Below the pieces are notes generated by a model. That model did no database searches, was not told the origin of the DNA, and worked only from the letters and a program-made list of their open reading frames with translations. Of a DNA stretch of 64,000 nucleotides, positions 35,797 through 47,130 are shown piece after piece. Numbering within the stretch: position 1 is the first letter of the stretch; every line of letters starts with the position of its first letter. The position numbers were made by a program, and so were the translations under genes. Source of the DNA: Hermatobates lingyangjiaoensis (Eukaryota; Arthropoda; Insecta; Hemiptera; Hermatobatidae); assembly GCA_026182355.1 (NCBI GenBank), contig JAPFBL010000006.1, forward strand, positions 6,786,501 through 6,850,500, given 5' to 3'.

Positions 35797-35880
35797 TGCA
35801 TATTCTGCAGTCAGTTTCTTCAACTTTCAATCAAACTCTCATTGCCGACGTTTCGATTTTATTTAAAATCTTTATGAAAG
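35771..35880. repeat. (TA)n followed by a family C arm
   Basis: TA dinucleotides at 35771-35796, then TTTCAATCAAACTCTC, ATTGCCGACGTTTCG and ATTTAAAATCTTTATGAA, matching the left arm of the 36726-37046 palindrome. Confidence 0.65.
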
Positions 35881-36690
35881 GCCTACAAAATAGAAAAAAT
35901 GAGAAATTAAATATAAACATTTTAAACACAAAACAAAAGAAGTATAATATGAAAAATTATTTACAATCAAGCGTATTAGAATAACCATAAAAAGAAGAAA
36001 CTTTTTATTATCTAGAAAAAAAATTCCAATTAAACTAACAAAAGTAGGAATATTTGAAATTGAACTGTTATTCAATTTTTTATTGAATGGTTATTATGAA
36101 AAGCAATTGATACACTCAAAGCGATATCTAACCACATCGAATGTACTCTTAAAGTATTATAATCTAATGTGAACTTGGTGTTTATTCATTGATATAGAGA
36201 GAAGAAGGCATGGCGGAGGTGTTGCCTGGAGGAGGTCCTCCAGATGAAAAGGTTGCCGCTCTTTACATGGACTAATGCTTTAATGACACTCCTCCTTGTG
36301 CTCTTATATAAGACTATTTCTTCAAAACGCTTGACTCTTTCATTTGTCTGTATGAGTGTAAACGCTGAGAAAATACTTGTATGTTATTTCATCAGTTCAA
36401 TAGTTAGGTTAAGGAGATGCATGATGTGGCAAAAAGGTGCAATGTCTGCGACGTGGGAACGGCGGGACAATACGCAGTGTCTGCCGACTTCAGAAACGCT
36501 TTCTATAGCGCCACCAGGCTGGCCTTTGGCTTTGCGAATCCTCAGTCTTGGCTCATATTGGCACATGGCTCGCCGAATGCATCAAGCATTATACACTTCG
36601 CCCAAATCATATTGGCACCAAAAAATTAAATTAACCAAATTGGTTATCATTAAAATTAACCGCAGTCTCGGCATTCACGATCTTAAGACT
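35881..36690. other. No confident gene
   Basis: A GC-richer stretch at 36208-36570 contains several overlapping short frames, including a 21-codon one at 36211 (MAEVLPGGGPP...). None has a recognisable domain. The segment CTCGGCATTCACGATCTTAAG before the next TA tract resembles 54295-54320. Confidence 0.3.
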
Positions 36691-36694
36691 GAGA

Positions 36695-36695
<1 letters not shown>

Positions 36696-36729
<34 letters not shown>

Positions 36730-37048
36730 CTAAATTTTATCGGGACTAGGTCAGTTTGTCAGGTTCAAATTAAACTCTCTTTGCCAACGTTTTGGTCTTT
36801 CTCTAAAAGGCAGAAGTATAAATTTTGAAACAGAAAAACTAAGTATTACATTACAAATTATTTTACAAAGAAAAATAATATGTAGATTTTTCTTTGTAAA
36901 ATAATTTGTAATGCAATACTTAGTTTTCTGTTTCAAAATTTATACTTCTGCCTATGAAAAAGGTTTTAAATAAAGACCGAAACGTTGGCAAAGAGAGTTT
37001 AATTTGAACCTGAAGAACTGACCGGGTCCCGATAAACTTTAGTTTTAT
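36696..37048. repeat. Family C fold-back, long palindrome, with (TA)n at its left end
   Basis: About 150-bp arms (36726-36876 and 36893-37046) are near-perfect reverse complements around a 16-base centre. Outer blocks are CTAAATTTTATCGGGAC and GTCCCGATAAACTTTAG. The right arm has CCTATGAAAAAGGTTTT and AAGACCGAAACGTTGGC. GCC before and GGC after this core can pair, but the CTGANGA part is decayed to CTATGAA. Confidence 0.9.
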
Positions 37049-37224
37049 TTCTATTCCACGGTCGATACTTTTTAAATTATATAAAATGGTGTGAGGAACT
37101 AAATAAAATTAATTCACTGTAAAGAAAATACACTGTAGAGAAGTGATCAAAAAAACTCACTACTGTATCTTGGCTGCCTACTATATGTATATATGTATGC
37201 ATATGATGTTTCTGAACCTTTTGT

Positions 37225-37311
37225 TTTAGTTGGCTTTTTGACTCTGACGAAGACCGCTTGTTAAGATTGAAAGGTTTTAGTCTTTTTTTCCCATTTCTTA
37301 TTGTGGTTTGA

Positions 37312-37363
<52 letters not shown>

Positions 37364-37364
37364 G
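37225..37364 (+). repeat. Family A arm running into (CA)n(TA)n
   Basis: A single right arm: TTGACTCTGACGAAGACC, GCTTGTTAAGATTGAAAGG, CCATTTCTTATTGTGGTTTG. CTGACGA is at 37244-37250 and GAAA at 37269-37272. It ends directly in ACACAC repeats and TATATA. Confidence 0.8.
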
Positions 37365-39150
37365 TGTGTGCTTGCAGGTTAAGGTTACAATACAAACATG
37401 TTTCTACTTTCTTAGATTTTTTATGATCGATCGAATGGTTTAGCTTGTATATTTTCATGCATTCCAATATATAATTAGTGACTGCAGTGTTCCTTGTGTA
37501 GATATACTTGTTAGTTGTAAAGGTCGCCGCTGTTATGTGGTAAAAGCCCTTGTATTCACAGGACCTGCCCTAATACTAGCTGAGAGCTGGTGTCACATGC
37601 TTTGACACCCATCAATCCTTCGGTAGTTGAAGTTCATTGTCTAGAACTCATTTTCTTGTTCCTCTCATAAGAAAACAATACTTTCTAAGGCAGTGAAAAT
37701 AGCCGCGTTCAGGTAAACGGACCACTTGTCCATTATAGCATGCATGGGAAACGGATTGCTCTGTTGCCAAGTGTCGCCTTGTGTTTCCATTAAAAAGGAA
37801 ACCTAGCAGAACAGACATTTGTCATGGTACAGCAGACGGAGAGCTCATTCTTGAAGCTGTCCTGTCACTCTGCATCAATAATAGTCAAAACTGAACATTC
37901 TGGCGTGGTCAGATTTACCATCACGACCCTGATGGTAAAGTCTATGTTGTCTTTGAGCAAGCGGCCTTGAGCATGTCACTCCTAGTGAGTCACGTTACAC
38001 TTGTCATACTAGTATCCCGACCTCCGAATGTCGCCTCTAAAGGACTATTGGCAGCACGAGCCCTTTACTTACTCTGACATAGAGCATCCTTTTTTTTTAG
38101 AATGTATATTACTTAATTCTTAAGAATGAACCGAACTTGACACTGCACCTTGGTATCTGACAGATTAAATCATTGGAGAATACAATATCTGGTGCACGGA
38201 CTGCAATCTAGTGACAGTCTTACTGACCAAGCTCTAACTTAAGGATATATGACAAAACAAGGCTATCGACCACTTGAAGTTCTTCTTCAGGTTATACCTG
38301 CTTATAAGTAATGTGAGGAACAGTGGACTGCAATCTAGTGACAGTCTAACTGGCCAAGCTCTAAGTAAAGGATGTATGACATTGGGATTGCAAGAGTCCT
38401 AACCTGAAAGTCCTCTCTTTGTCAATTTCCGATTAAGCAGATATAATTTAAGAAACCGTAGTTTATTTTGTTTAAAACTGTTTGTTTTAATATACAAAAT
38501 AGCTGCTTATACCACTACTGAGACATTTCAGTCTTTTATTATCTCTTGCCTGGTTAACAACTATTTAAAATGCAATCGTTGCTATTCTAAAAGATGAATC
38601 TACCTCCTCTCTTGTCTCCATCTATGTCTTTTTGTCTCATATTATCCTCCCTCTCTCTCTCCCATCTTAACACTTTTTATCTATGAGTTTCTCTCCTACA
38701 TTCTCCCCGGTACATTAATTCCCCGGATACATTCCCCTACAATTCTAATGATTAAACCCGGTACATTATGGAGCTTATTCCTAAATTTTGTTTTTACTCA
38801 TAGTTTCAACGTGAGAAAGTAGAAATCCTATGAGAACCAGCTCGACCCAAAGATAGAATGGATCAAGAAGAGATAACCTCACTTCCACAAAACAAGCGTT
38901 AACTATCTGCTTACTGACTATAACTAATGTTTGAAATCATAAGCAAGCAATTATATAAGAATTATTAGCATTGAATATATGTAGACACGTGAAAACAACT
39001 TGCTCAATCGGTGACCTTAAGCGTGGGAGTCGTCCCCGAAATATTCACTATTGTCCAGGATGTTGCTGAGGAACAAACAAACTTTACTTCATAGAACCCC
39101 AATATAAGGATAAATATACTATCTATTTCTTGCAAAATATCATTTAATAT
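37365..39150. other. No gene; see inverted and direct repeats at 38100-38380
   Basis: Bases 37540-38080 are GC-richer without a recognised motif. ATCTAGTGACAGTCT...CCAAGCTCTAA occurs twice, at 38205 and 38331, as a direct repeat with 126-bp spacing. Confidence 0.45.
38100..38225 (+). repeat. Inverted repeat partner of 40490-40620
   Basis: TCTGACAGATTAAATCATTG, GAGAATACAATATCTGGTGC and ACGGACTGCAATC are found in reverse complement at 40507-40560, and similarity extends to TTAATTCTTAAGAATGAACC. No coding content. Confidence 0.75.
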
Positions 39151-39156
39151 ATATAT

Positions 39157-39226
39157 TAAAGACCGCTTGTTATGGTTGAATGATCTTAGTTTTGTTTTCC
39201 CATTTCATATTGTGGTTTGATCTTTT
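39157..39226 (+). repeat. Family A arm fragment
   Basis: GACCGCTTGTTATGGTTGAA, TGATCTTAGTTTTG, CCATTTCATATTGTGGTTTG. The CTGACGA half is missing; the left edge is an ATATATAT tract. Confidence 0.75.
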
Positions 39227-39229
39227 TAG

Positions 39230-39478
39230 ACAAAGAAACATTGAGGAATTAAAAACACACACTTACAGTCTCTAATTTTTTATTTGAACCGTCTTCAGGA
39301 GAGATAAGAGAGGGAAACCAAGCGCAGTGGTACAGAGACGGCTGGACACCAATCGTTGGTCTCCAACCGTCTGTGTAACACTGCGCTTGCTTTCCCTCTC
39401 TTATCTCTCCTGAAGACGGTTCAAACCAAAGATTAGACATTCTAAGTGTGTGTTTTTAACTTCTCTATGTTTCTTTGT
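39230..39478. repeat. Fold-back element, family D, copy 3
   Basis: The arms ACACACACTTACAGTCTC...ACCGTCTTCAGGAGAG and CTCTCCTGAAGACGGTTC...AAGTGTGTGTTTTTAAC are inverted around a centre containing CAATCGTTGGTCTCCAACCG. The right-arm GAAA is mutated to CAAA. Confidence 0.85.
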
Positions 39479-39499
39479 TTACATTAAACTATATAAACT

Positions 39500-40015
39500 A
39501 TACTTATATATATTAAACTGTATATTATATATATTATTGAAAATAACACCAAGCTTAGCTGATACCTGTTTCTTAACAAGCTTCCCAATTTTCCTAAATA
39601 ACACTCCCGTTACTTCATCTACACAGTAAAGTATATTATCTAGAGTCGACATGTTTTGAATGATCACCATTCATCTTCAGGACATAAATACCTTCTTGGT
39701 TGAATTTTTTCGTTAATATAAGCAAAGTGAGAACAGTTGGGTTGTTTTTCCTGAGTTCAAGACCTCAGGTTTTGGTGACTGACAACCTGCGAAGGTCCTA
39801 CCTGTCCTTCATATGTATATTTGAAATAGTTTTAAATTTTATTACCATTTTCAATCTGAATATGTAAATGTTATTTTCGTTTTTGAATAAGTATGACTTC
39901 TGAAATTTTCAGTTTGACATGGTTGGTCTCTTTTCTTATTTATTTATTATTGTGTATTTGTAATCACCATCTCTCGGGTTATTTTCATTCTGTATTCCTA
40001 TTGCATATGCTTTTT
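39500..40015 (-). repeat. PLE 3' end with terminal repeat, copy 2
   Basis: Collinear with 54340-54835 on the same strand. It covers the end of the polyprotein region (AACCCGAGAGATGGTGATTAC), an untranslated stretch, then the terminal repeat. The minus strand has GTC, CTGAAGA (39680 to 39674), a GAATG...CATTC hairpin, AAAACAT, GTC and GAC (39650 to 39645): a hammerhead-like layout with a GUC triplet and a changed GAAA box. It is truncated before the endonuclease. Confidence 0.75.
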
Positions 40016-40024
40016 TCATGCTTG

Positions 40025-40275
40025 AGGTAATTTTCCAGGTTCAAATCAAAACCTCATATGCCGACGTCTTGGTTTTTATTCAAAACATTTTTCGCATACC
40101 CACATAAAAAGAGAAATGTATTTCCATCTTTGGCTCTTAATGTCATTACATTGTATTAGTGTTACTTTTGATAATTATTATAATACTGTCATATTTCAGG
40201 AAGTTTTCGTACTGTTAACATTGTTAGTCCTTCAGTAATGTAAAAGTTTGTAGTTTTTTTTTAAACTCTGCAGTA
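40025..40275. repeat. Family C arm, copy 4
   Basis: CAGGTTCAAATCAAAACCTC, ATGCCGACGTCTTGG and TTTATTCAAAACATTTTTC match the family C left arm. GTCCTTCAGTAATGTAAAAG matches the inner part of 2200-2530. Confidence 0.6.
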
Positions 40276-40489
40276 ATCCATGTTTGTTTATCTCTATATT
40301 TGTGAGTGGTGTATGTGTGTAACGCTTCCCTTTCTCTGTTCTGTAACCCTGTCATTTCAACCCCTAAAACTGACTAAGTCCCAATATTTTTTAATATTAT
40401 TTTTAACACAAATCCCGTACTTTTTATTTTTATTTTTATCCCGTACTTTTCAATTTTTTTTCAAAGGTTTATCTTAGAGTTTGGTTGGT

Positions 40490-40620
40490 TAGACTGTCTC
40501 AAGTTTGCAGTCCGTGCACCAAATGTTGTATTCTCCAATGATTTAATCTGTCATATAACAAGTTGCAATGTTAAGTTCGGTTAATTGCTAAGAATTAATA
40601 ACTATTCATTGTTTTAGAAA
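40490..40620 (-). repeat. Inverted repeat partner of 38100-38225
   Basis: Reverse complement of the segment described at 38100-38225. The two copies are about 2.3 kb apart and enclose family D, PLE and family C pieces. Confidence 0.75.
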
Positions 40621-41469
40621 AAAAGATACGTAAGTAATTACTAAACATCTCAGAGAAAGTCACTAAACGTTCAACACTATTCCGCTGTAAAACAGAATTG
40701 AAGGTGCAAGACTTTAAGTAATATATTTATAATTAAATTGTGAATATATCTACTTTATCATCAAAATTGAAATAATTGTCTTCGTCTTGATTAAAAAGTA
40801 TAATAAAGAAATGTTCATTTGGTCCCACATACATCTCTCTACGGTAAGGCTCCTCTTTATTGTTGGTAAGTCTTATATCCTGATTTGTAGAGGCGTGAAA
40901 GTTTTAGCAGATTAATTTGATTTGTTTTCTGACAGAGAAAGTTAAATATGAAAGTGTAAACCAATGTGATGTTTAAATTCTTGTTCAGATAAGCATCCGA
41001 GGTACTTAGGTACTTAATGGTGCTGAGCCTCAAGAGATTGCTTTTCAAATGGCTGGTTCATTCATAATAGGTTGTTCAATTATTCTCGTACTTTTATAGT
41101 TTGTTAACCAACATGACAGAATGGTGAAGTTTTAATTTTTAGTACTATCTTCTAGTAAAAACACTTACTCTCTCCCCGTTGATGTTCTCATCACCTCTTT
41201 CAATCGTCTCCTTGAACTCAAACACTCTTGAACTGTCTATCATCTCTCGCATTCTCAATTATGGAATAAGTTCCAGATGGTTGTAGTTCAAGTAAGCAAG
41301 AGAAAGTGAGTGAGTGTGAGAGAGAGACAGTGACAGAGAAGATATGGAGAGCTGAGAATGCGAGAAAAGAAAAGACAGTGCCAGAATGTTGGAGTTCAAG
41401 GGTGCAAATGAGAGAGAAAGAGTGAGATAGTAGGATGGGCGTATATATAATTTAAAACGAAAACGGTCC
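40621..41469. other. No recognised feature
   Basis: A GA-rich stretch (41290-41430: GAGAGAGACAGTGACAG and similar) is the only compositional feature. Confidence 0.5.
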
Positions 41470-41830
41470 CTGAGGACTAAATCAAACTCAAAAAATATAA
41501 TGCATAGAGAACATTCAAAGACTCACTTTGATATTTCGACGAATCGTCGTCTTCAGAAGAGGAGATGTGACTCGATTGAAGAGAGTAACTGGAGACTACT
41601 ACACTGGAGAATCACTTCGTAGCAGTCCTTGTAAAAGTGCTGCCAACATACGCTGGGAGGGGAAAAGACAAGAAATAAAGTAACTTAAGATAAAACTAGA
41701 TAATACAAATAGCGGAAATAAAAATTTAACGAGACGTGTTAGGAAAAAGAAAGAAAATAATAAGAAATAAATAAGCCAAAATTAAATGTGAAGCGCTAAG
41801 TAATATAAATAAACGATATTTAAAAAAAAA
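41470..41830. repeat. Family E left arm with A-rich body
   Basis: GACTCACTTTGATATTTCG, ACGAATCGTCGTCTTCAGAA. The minus strand reads CTGAAGA (41556 to 41550), a GACG-ATT-CGTC hairpin, GAAA (41537 to 41534), then TATC, an AUC triplet. A purine/A-rich body follows to about 41830. Confidence 0.7.
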
Positions 41831-42266
41831 AAAGGTTTGCCCTCTACTAAGAGAGGCGCTTATGAGTAGTCACAACAAAGCCCAGTCTGGGCTCCACTGG
41901 TCAGCGCTGTAACATTCTGTCGCCATCCACGTCAGCTCTCACAGACTTAATTTTAATTACTGTTTCCATATAAAAATTCTTAGAGATCACAGATTCCAAC
42001 ACGGTAGTTACCTTGAAGGCTTCTGCAGAGGCCTATGTCAGTCCTGTTGCTGCTATAATAACTCCTGGACGCAATCTAAAATGTTGCCATTTTTTATTTT
42101 TTAACTCTTCTTTTTAATTATTATATTATATTATTTATATTAATTTATATTAATTATTTATATTACTTAGTATTTTATATTTAGTTTTATTTTCTTATTC
42201 TTATAAATAAGAAATATATTATTATATTATCATTATGTTACATTATTATATTATTATTATATAATA

Positions 42267-42299
<33 letters not shown>

Positions 42300-45200
42300 T
42301 TATATTATATCTTTCTTTCTCTTTTTATCACTGGCCATGTAGCTTGCCTATTTACTAAATAGATAGTGGATTACAAATGTTCTACATTTCGCCTCCCTCA
42401 AACAGCTGTAAAGGCGAAATTTTGGTTGTCGATAATAATCAGGTTAGTTAGAATAGTGGCAAAATAAAACAACATTTAGGGCTCCTGTTGTAAAACCACA
42501 CTGGTAATGTGTCGCTTTGTTCGTGACTGGAATTGGTGCGAGCACGAATATTTAGTATATTCAGCTATTAGAACAGAAAAGAATTTTAAGATAATTCTAA
42601 GAGTGTGATGTTTGAAAGCGAAGAGATTAATAATAGTAGTATTGGAGTAGTGGTGTGGTGGGAGAAGGACTGTTTTTTCCTGCAACATGCTACTAATAGT
42701 CTCTTTGTCAGCCTCGCACAAACCAAACAGTTATCTCCTGGCTGTTGTATGGTGCTGTTCTATTGTAGACAACTGATGCTCATTTGTTTACTAGCACTCC
42801 TTGCAGTTTGTGTGTGTCATGTTAGAGGTTATTCGTTTTACTGGGGCTCGATCATGTTACCGTACTCAAGTGTTTATGGGGTAGGAGTATCTGATATTGA
42901 ACAGGCTCAAAAACACGGTTTATCGTAGGGGTGGGTTCTCAAACTTTGTTTGTGGACCCTCTGAAAGCTGTATTCCCATCTATGGACCCCCCCGGCCCCC
43001 CGGGGTACATTTACAACGGTAAATGTAATGAATTTATTTTTTTGTTTCATTTTTCATTTAACTAAAAACAAATATTTCTTAGAAAGTTTACACCGGTATT
43101 ATTAAACTCAAAATCACTTCTCTTGATAACCCCTTCTCTATCATGTAGGCATAGTTCAGTTCTAGAGTGGAATCATTTTCTTCTTTTTCTCGGACCAGGT
43201 ATTCTACTTCAGGTCTACTCTATACTACCACGGCTACTCACCAAAGTGATACCATACTTTGGGACTTCACGAGGTGGTGCTGTCGGTTTACTTTTCATTC
43301 AGTTGTGATCCCCCTGAATTTCCACAAGGGCAGTACAAAGGTCGAACAGCTCGCCCTGCTTGTCGCTTGATACCTTTATTTCTTCTTTTCATTCATTTTA
43401 TTCAAACTCTGTGTGAATGTTATCTATTTTTACTGAATGAGTAGACAGAACAAATACTGACTTTTGAGGGCAGAAACTGACTGACTGGATACGCAGACAT
43501 TGTTTCAGCATTGTTCTTTTTCTCCTCTGAAATATGAATTTTATCACAGCCATATTTTAGCAAACATTTCCGTCAATGACTTGCTACAGGGACTTGGAAG
43601 GAGGTGAGTTGTATATTCCGGTTGATCCTACTCCATCAAAGTTGGATCATTGATGAAGCGTAAGCCGAGCAGGTGCCTAAGGTGCTAATTGACACTTGTC
43701 ATTGAGGCGTGCAAGTCACTGAGCGCTGGGGACTGTGACGCCCATTCGCCGAAACGGCCAGTCGAGCAGCAACACTGCACAAGACCGGTGTGTCTTACTC
43801 CGCAGAACACTGTGTGATCCTTGTCTCGCTACTCGACCGTAAACCGATTCACTCAGGAGTCGTCTTGTCATTCAGAGCTCTTGTTCACCCAAGCAAACCA
43901 CTTGGCACGCCTTTCGCCACTGCTTAACAATACAGACTAAGTCGTACTTCATCTGCTTATGGAACATTCCTATGTGTTATAAAATCGTTCTTTTACCAAC
44001 CAACGCCTCCCATGGCTGTACTGCCCCTATCTGAGTCAGCTTTGGACTGCAGGGTCGAACAGGCTCGTAAGTGGACTAATTCATCTTGTCAACAGGAGCC
44101 ACAAGAGATTGTCTTCGTGGACTTTCAAGCAACTATAACCAGCCTATCGTCCAATGTAGAAGCCAACTGCATTTGAACAACAAAGTGCAAAGGGGTAGAC
44201 AGTACATTTGATTAGATACCCAGCTACGGATGCGTGCAAAGTAATTAGAGAATAGGTGAATTAGTTAAAATAGGAATATCACTTTAAGAAGTAATGAAAA
44301 GATTCATGAACCAACAACATAAGGTCTGCAAGCAACATCGCGCGGAAAGACTGGGAACCCGTGTCAATGACCTCAATATAATATAATATAAAAATAATTA
44401 TCAATAAATCAATATAATATATCAAATTATATAATATATTACATTGATATAACACTCAATATAAGACAATTTTTAATTAACATATTATCTGCGTTATTAC
44501 GATTGGAAAAACTATATTGAAATCAAGATTTCAATTTTAAGCTTCGTCGATGTAAGATGAGGAGTGCATTACTAACTGAAACCACTAACTTTGATTTAGT
44601 CAAGCCATTGTTGGAAATAATGAACAACCACTTTAACTGATCATTCATTTTGATTTGCCTACCACATTTTACTAAGAATTATGCAAATTGAAGGAGCCAT
44701 TATTGTTTAGAACGCCTGGAGGGTATGAGGGTTAGAATGATTGGGATTCAGTAATGGAAAGAAACAGGAACATTAGAGTCCATTCGAGTCTCATGGGTTA
44801 GCAAAAACAACTGAAAATCGTAAAATCAGATAAGGAATGTATGGTCAAACGTTTAGTGTACAACCGTGAAAACACCCTGATGGAACACAAAATAAACAAG
44901 GGAACGATTCGGTTAAGGTTTAGATAGGAAAAGCAAGGGTAATGAAGACACAAGTTAAAAATAAGATTACAGTAGAAAATGTGAAGGTAAGCAAAGTAAT
45001 AAGCAAATAAAAAACAAGCCCAAAAATAATGAAAAAAAAATGAGTTCAAAGTAATAAAAAACAAGAAATATATAGTGGTTTATCCTCAAAGTTATTTTAC
45101 ATAAACCCACTATTATAAACAATTATGAACAATCACTATAATTAATTGATTTATTTAATCTGTTAATATGAAGTAATTGACATGTCTGCTTAGAACAATG

Positions 45201-45960
45201 GGTGATTAGTAGAATCTACGATGCTTAAGAATGACTTTGACTGTAACTTTGACTGTTGAATAAAGAAAACTGTAACATTAGCATCAATTTAAATCTTATA
45301 ATCAGAAATTTAAATCTTATAATCTTATTTATCAGTCATATGATCAAAAAGAAGCTGTCCTTCTGAATTAGCTTTTTGACACTTTGAAAGGTGTCATTAA
45401 ATCTAATGAAAGGGATCAGCACTGTCCTCTGATGGGTGGTCTGAGTAATTATATATCAATATGGTCGATTGGAGCATGCGAAGTCTTTGCTAGTTGTAGA
45501 TTTGTAACAGTCGTGTTGGTTAGAAGGGCATAAGCGACACTTGGCGCAGCTCCGAGTAAGGACGGCTTTCGGCGCCTCCTTCCATTCATCACCACCGCTG
45601 CCTTTTCCACGTAACTTTCGCTTGCCCGACTTTTTTTCCTTAAACTCCAGTTTCCTCCCCCTCTAATGGTCTCGATGAGCCGTGACGCAGCACATCACCC
45701 TTTCAATATTTGTTTTATCCTATACAATGTTAATCAAAACTCTCTCACAGGATCATTTACAGTTTGTTGTTTTAATTAATCAATAATACCTTCAACACCA
45801 TCAATGTTTATTCATTATTTGATAAATAATTACTTTTTTTTCTTATCTCGAATATTCAACTTTTCCTAAGGACCTCTCTACAGTAACCTGTTTAAGTATT
45901 CTTTATTTTAGTGTTCCTGACTATACTGTCTCAAGAGTCTCGGTTAGTCTTTCAAACTAT
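41831..45960. other. No gene found; one possible hAT end and a GC-richer block
   Basis: AGGGGTGGGTTCTCAAACTTTG at 42928 resembles a hAT terminal repeat and is followed by TGTGGACC, but no matching second end was found. Bases 42120-42310 are ATTATATT-rich. Bases 43600-44200 are GC-richer with many CpG and no recognised domain. Bases 44790-45065 are A-rich. Bases 45500-45700 are again GC-richer. Confidence 0.35.
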
Positions 45961-45964
45961 GAAC

Positions 45965-46030
45965 TTCTTCCCCTTATGACAACGAGTGTTGAAATATTGA
46001 AATGAATCGTTGTAAGGTTTTTCACGTGCT
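45965..46030 (+). repeat. Family E right-arm fragment
   Basis: CTTCTTCCCCTTATGACAAC, GAGTGTTGAAATATTGAAAT. The order CTTC, TGA(C)A, GAAATAT matches the family E core in decayed form. Confidence 0.5.
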
Positions 46031-46076
46031 TTTATTGTGGTTAATACTTTTTATCATCAACCTATCATTTTGGTTA

Positions 46077-46480
46077 TATATATATAGTTCAATATAGAAA
46101 AAGAAACATAGAGAAATCAAAAGAACACACTTACAGTCTCTAATTTTCGGTTTGAACCATCTTCAGGAGAGATAAGAGAGGGAAACCAAGCGCACTGGTT
46201 CAGGGACGGCCTTTGTAAGTGTGTTCTTTTGATTTCTCTATGTTTTTTTTTCTATAATGAACTATATTTGTCCGTTTTGGATCGTATTTCCAACGAAAAA
46301 GTGTATGTATATATATCTTTCACAGTAAATCACTGACACACAACAAAGAAACGAAAACACTTACTGTCTCTAATAATACGGTTGAAACGTCATCATGAGA
46401 GTTGGTCTCCAACCAACACCCGTTGTTGGTCTCCAACCGTCGCTTCGCAAGTGTGCTTAGTGTCCCAACTTCCGGATAAA
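46077..46480. repeat. Two adjacent family D elements
   Basis: The first (46085-46270) has a full left arm after TATATATATA and a short right arm (TTTGTAAGTGTGTTCTTTTG). Its minus strand carries CTGAAGA (46166 to 46160), a GGTT-CA-AACC hairpin, GAAA (46148 to 46145), ATTA and GAGA pairing with TCTC. The second (46315-46480) has a left arm with TTTCACAGTAAATCACTG and ACACTTACTGTCTC and no right arm. Confidence 0.8.
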
Positions 46481-46539
46481 ATAATCTTATATTACGTAAG
46501 TATTATAAGGCACTTATTCCTTAGGTATTATAAGTGCAC

Positions 46540-46620
46540 TTCTTCCTGATGACAACGAATGTCGAAATATCGAAGTGAGTTCTGTAGTGACTTTCTCTGT
46601 ACTTTCCTATATGTTAAATT
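46540..46620 (+). ncRNA. Family E right arm with hammerhead-like motif
   Basis: CTTC (46542-46545), CTGATGA (46546-46552), a weak hairpin, GAAA (46564-46567), TAT-C, then GAAG (46572-46575), which pairs with CTTC. AUC is a permitted cleavage triplet; the cut is predicted after 46571. Stem II is imperfect here (CA/TG only). The following GTGAGTTCTGTAGTGAC is nearly identical to the inverse of the left arm at 34960-35040. Confidence 0.45.
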
Positions 46621-46639
46621 TTATATAAATATATTTATA

Positions 46640-47130
46640 TATAGAAAATTATACAGGATAAAGAACTGAAGGAATGAAATAAAGTAGATGTATAAAAGTG
46701 AAAAGGAAATCCAAGAATGAATTATCTTCAATGCGAACAATATTACTACAGAAGAGTAAATAAAGACATAATAAAATAAAACGATATATCACAATAAAAG
46801 AGAAAAGGAGGTTATAAGAGAGGTTCAACAAGGTAATAAGACAGCAGGAGAAGGTTAACATGAATAATATATATAAGAAAATAGAGTAAGGTTAAATAAG
46901 GTGTTAAGGCTATAGGAATGGTTAAATGAGGTTCAAAGTCAAAAGTAGAAAACTAAAACAGCTTGTAAGAAATTATGGTTAAATGAGGTTATAAAGTAAA
47001 AAGAAGATGGTTCAATAAATGTATAACTTAATAGCACAGATTAATACAGTTGTAAGATAACAGGAGAAGGTTAAACAAGGTTATAACAAAATAGAAAAAA
47101 GTAATAAGAGGAAATAAATTAAAAGATACG
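46640..47130 (+). repeat. A-rich degenerate minisatellite
   Basis: GGTTAAAYAAGGTTATAAG-like units recur at about 45-60 bp between 46800 and 47100, for example AAGGTTAAATAAGGTG, GGTTAAATGAGGTTC, GGTTAAATGAGGTTATAAAG and AGGTTAAACAAGGTTATAAC. It sits behind a family E arm as do the other A-rich bodies. Confidence 0.55.

Noticed and set aside
36384..36629. Overlapping open frames on both strands suggesting a gene
   Set aside because: All are short and without homology; overlap on both strands reflects GC-richer sequence with few stops.
42928..43180. Complete second hAT element
   Set aside because: Only one terminal-repeat-like end found; no partner end or target duplication.
43618..43640. Small-subunit rRNA 5' end (ATTCCGGTTGATCCT)
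   Set aside because: The match stops after about 15 bases and nothing downstream resembles rRNA; coincidence.
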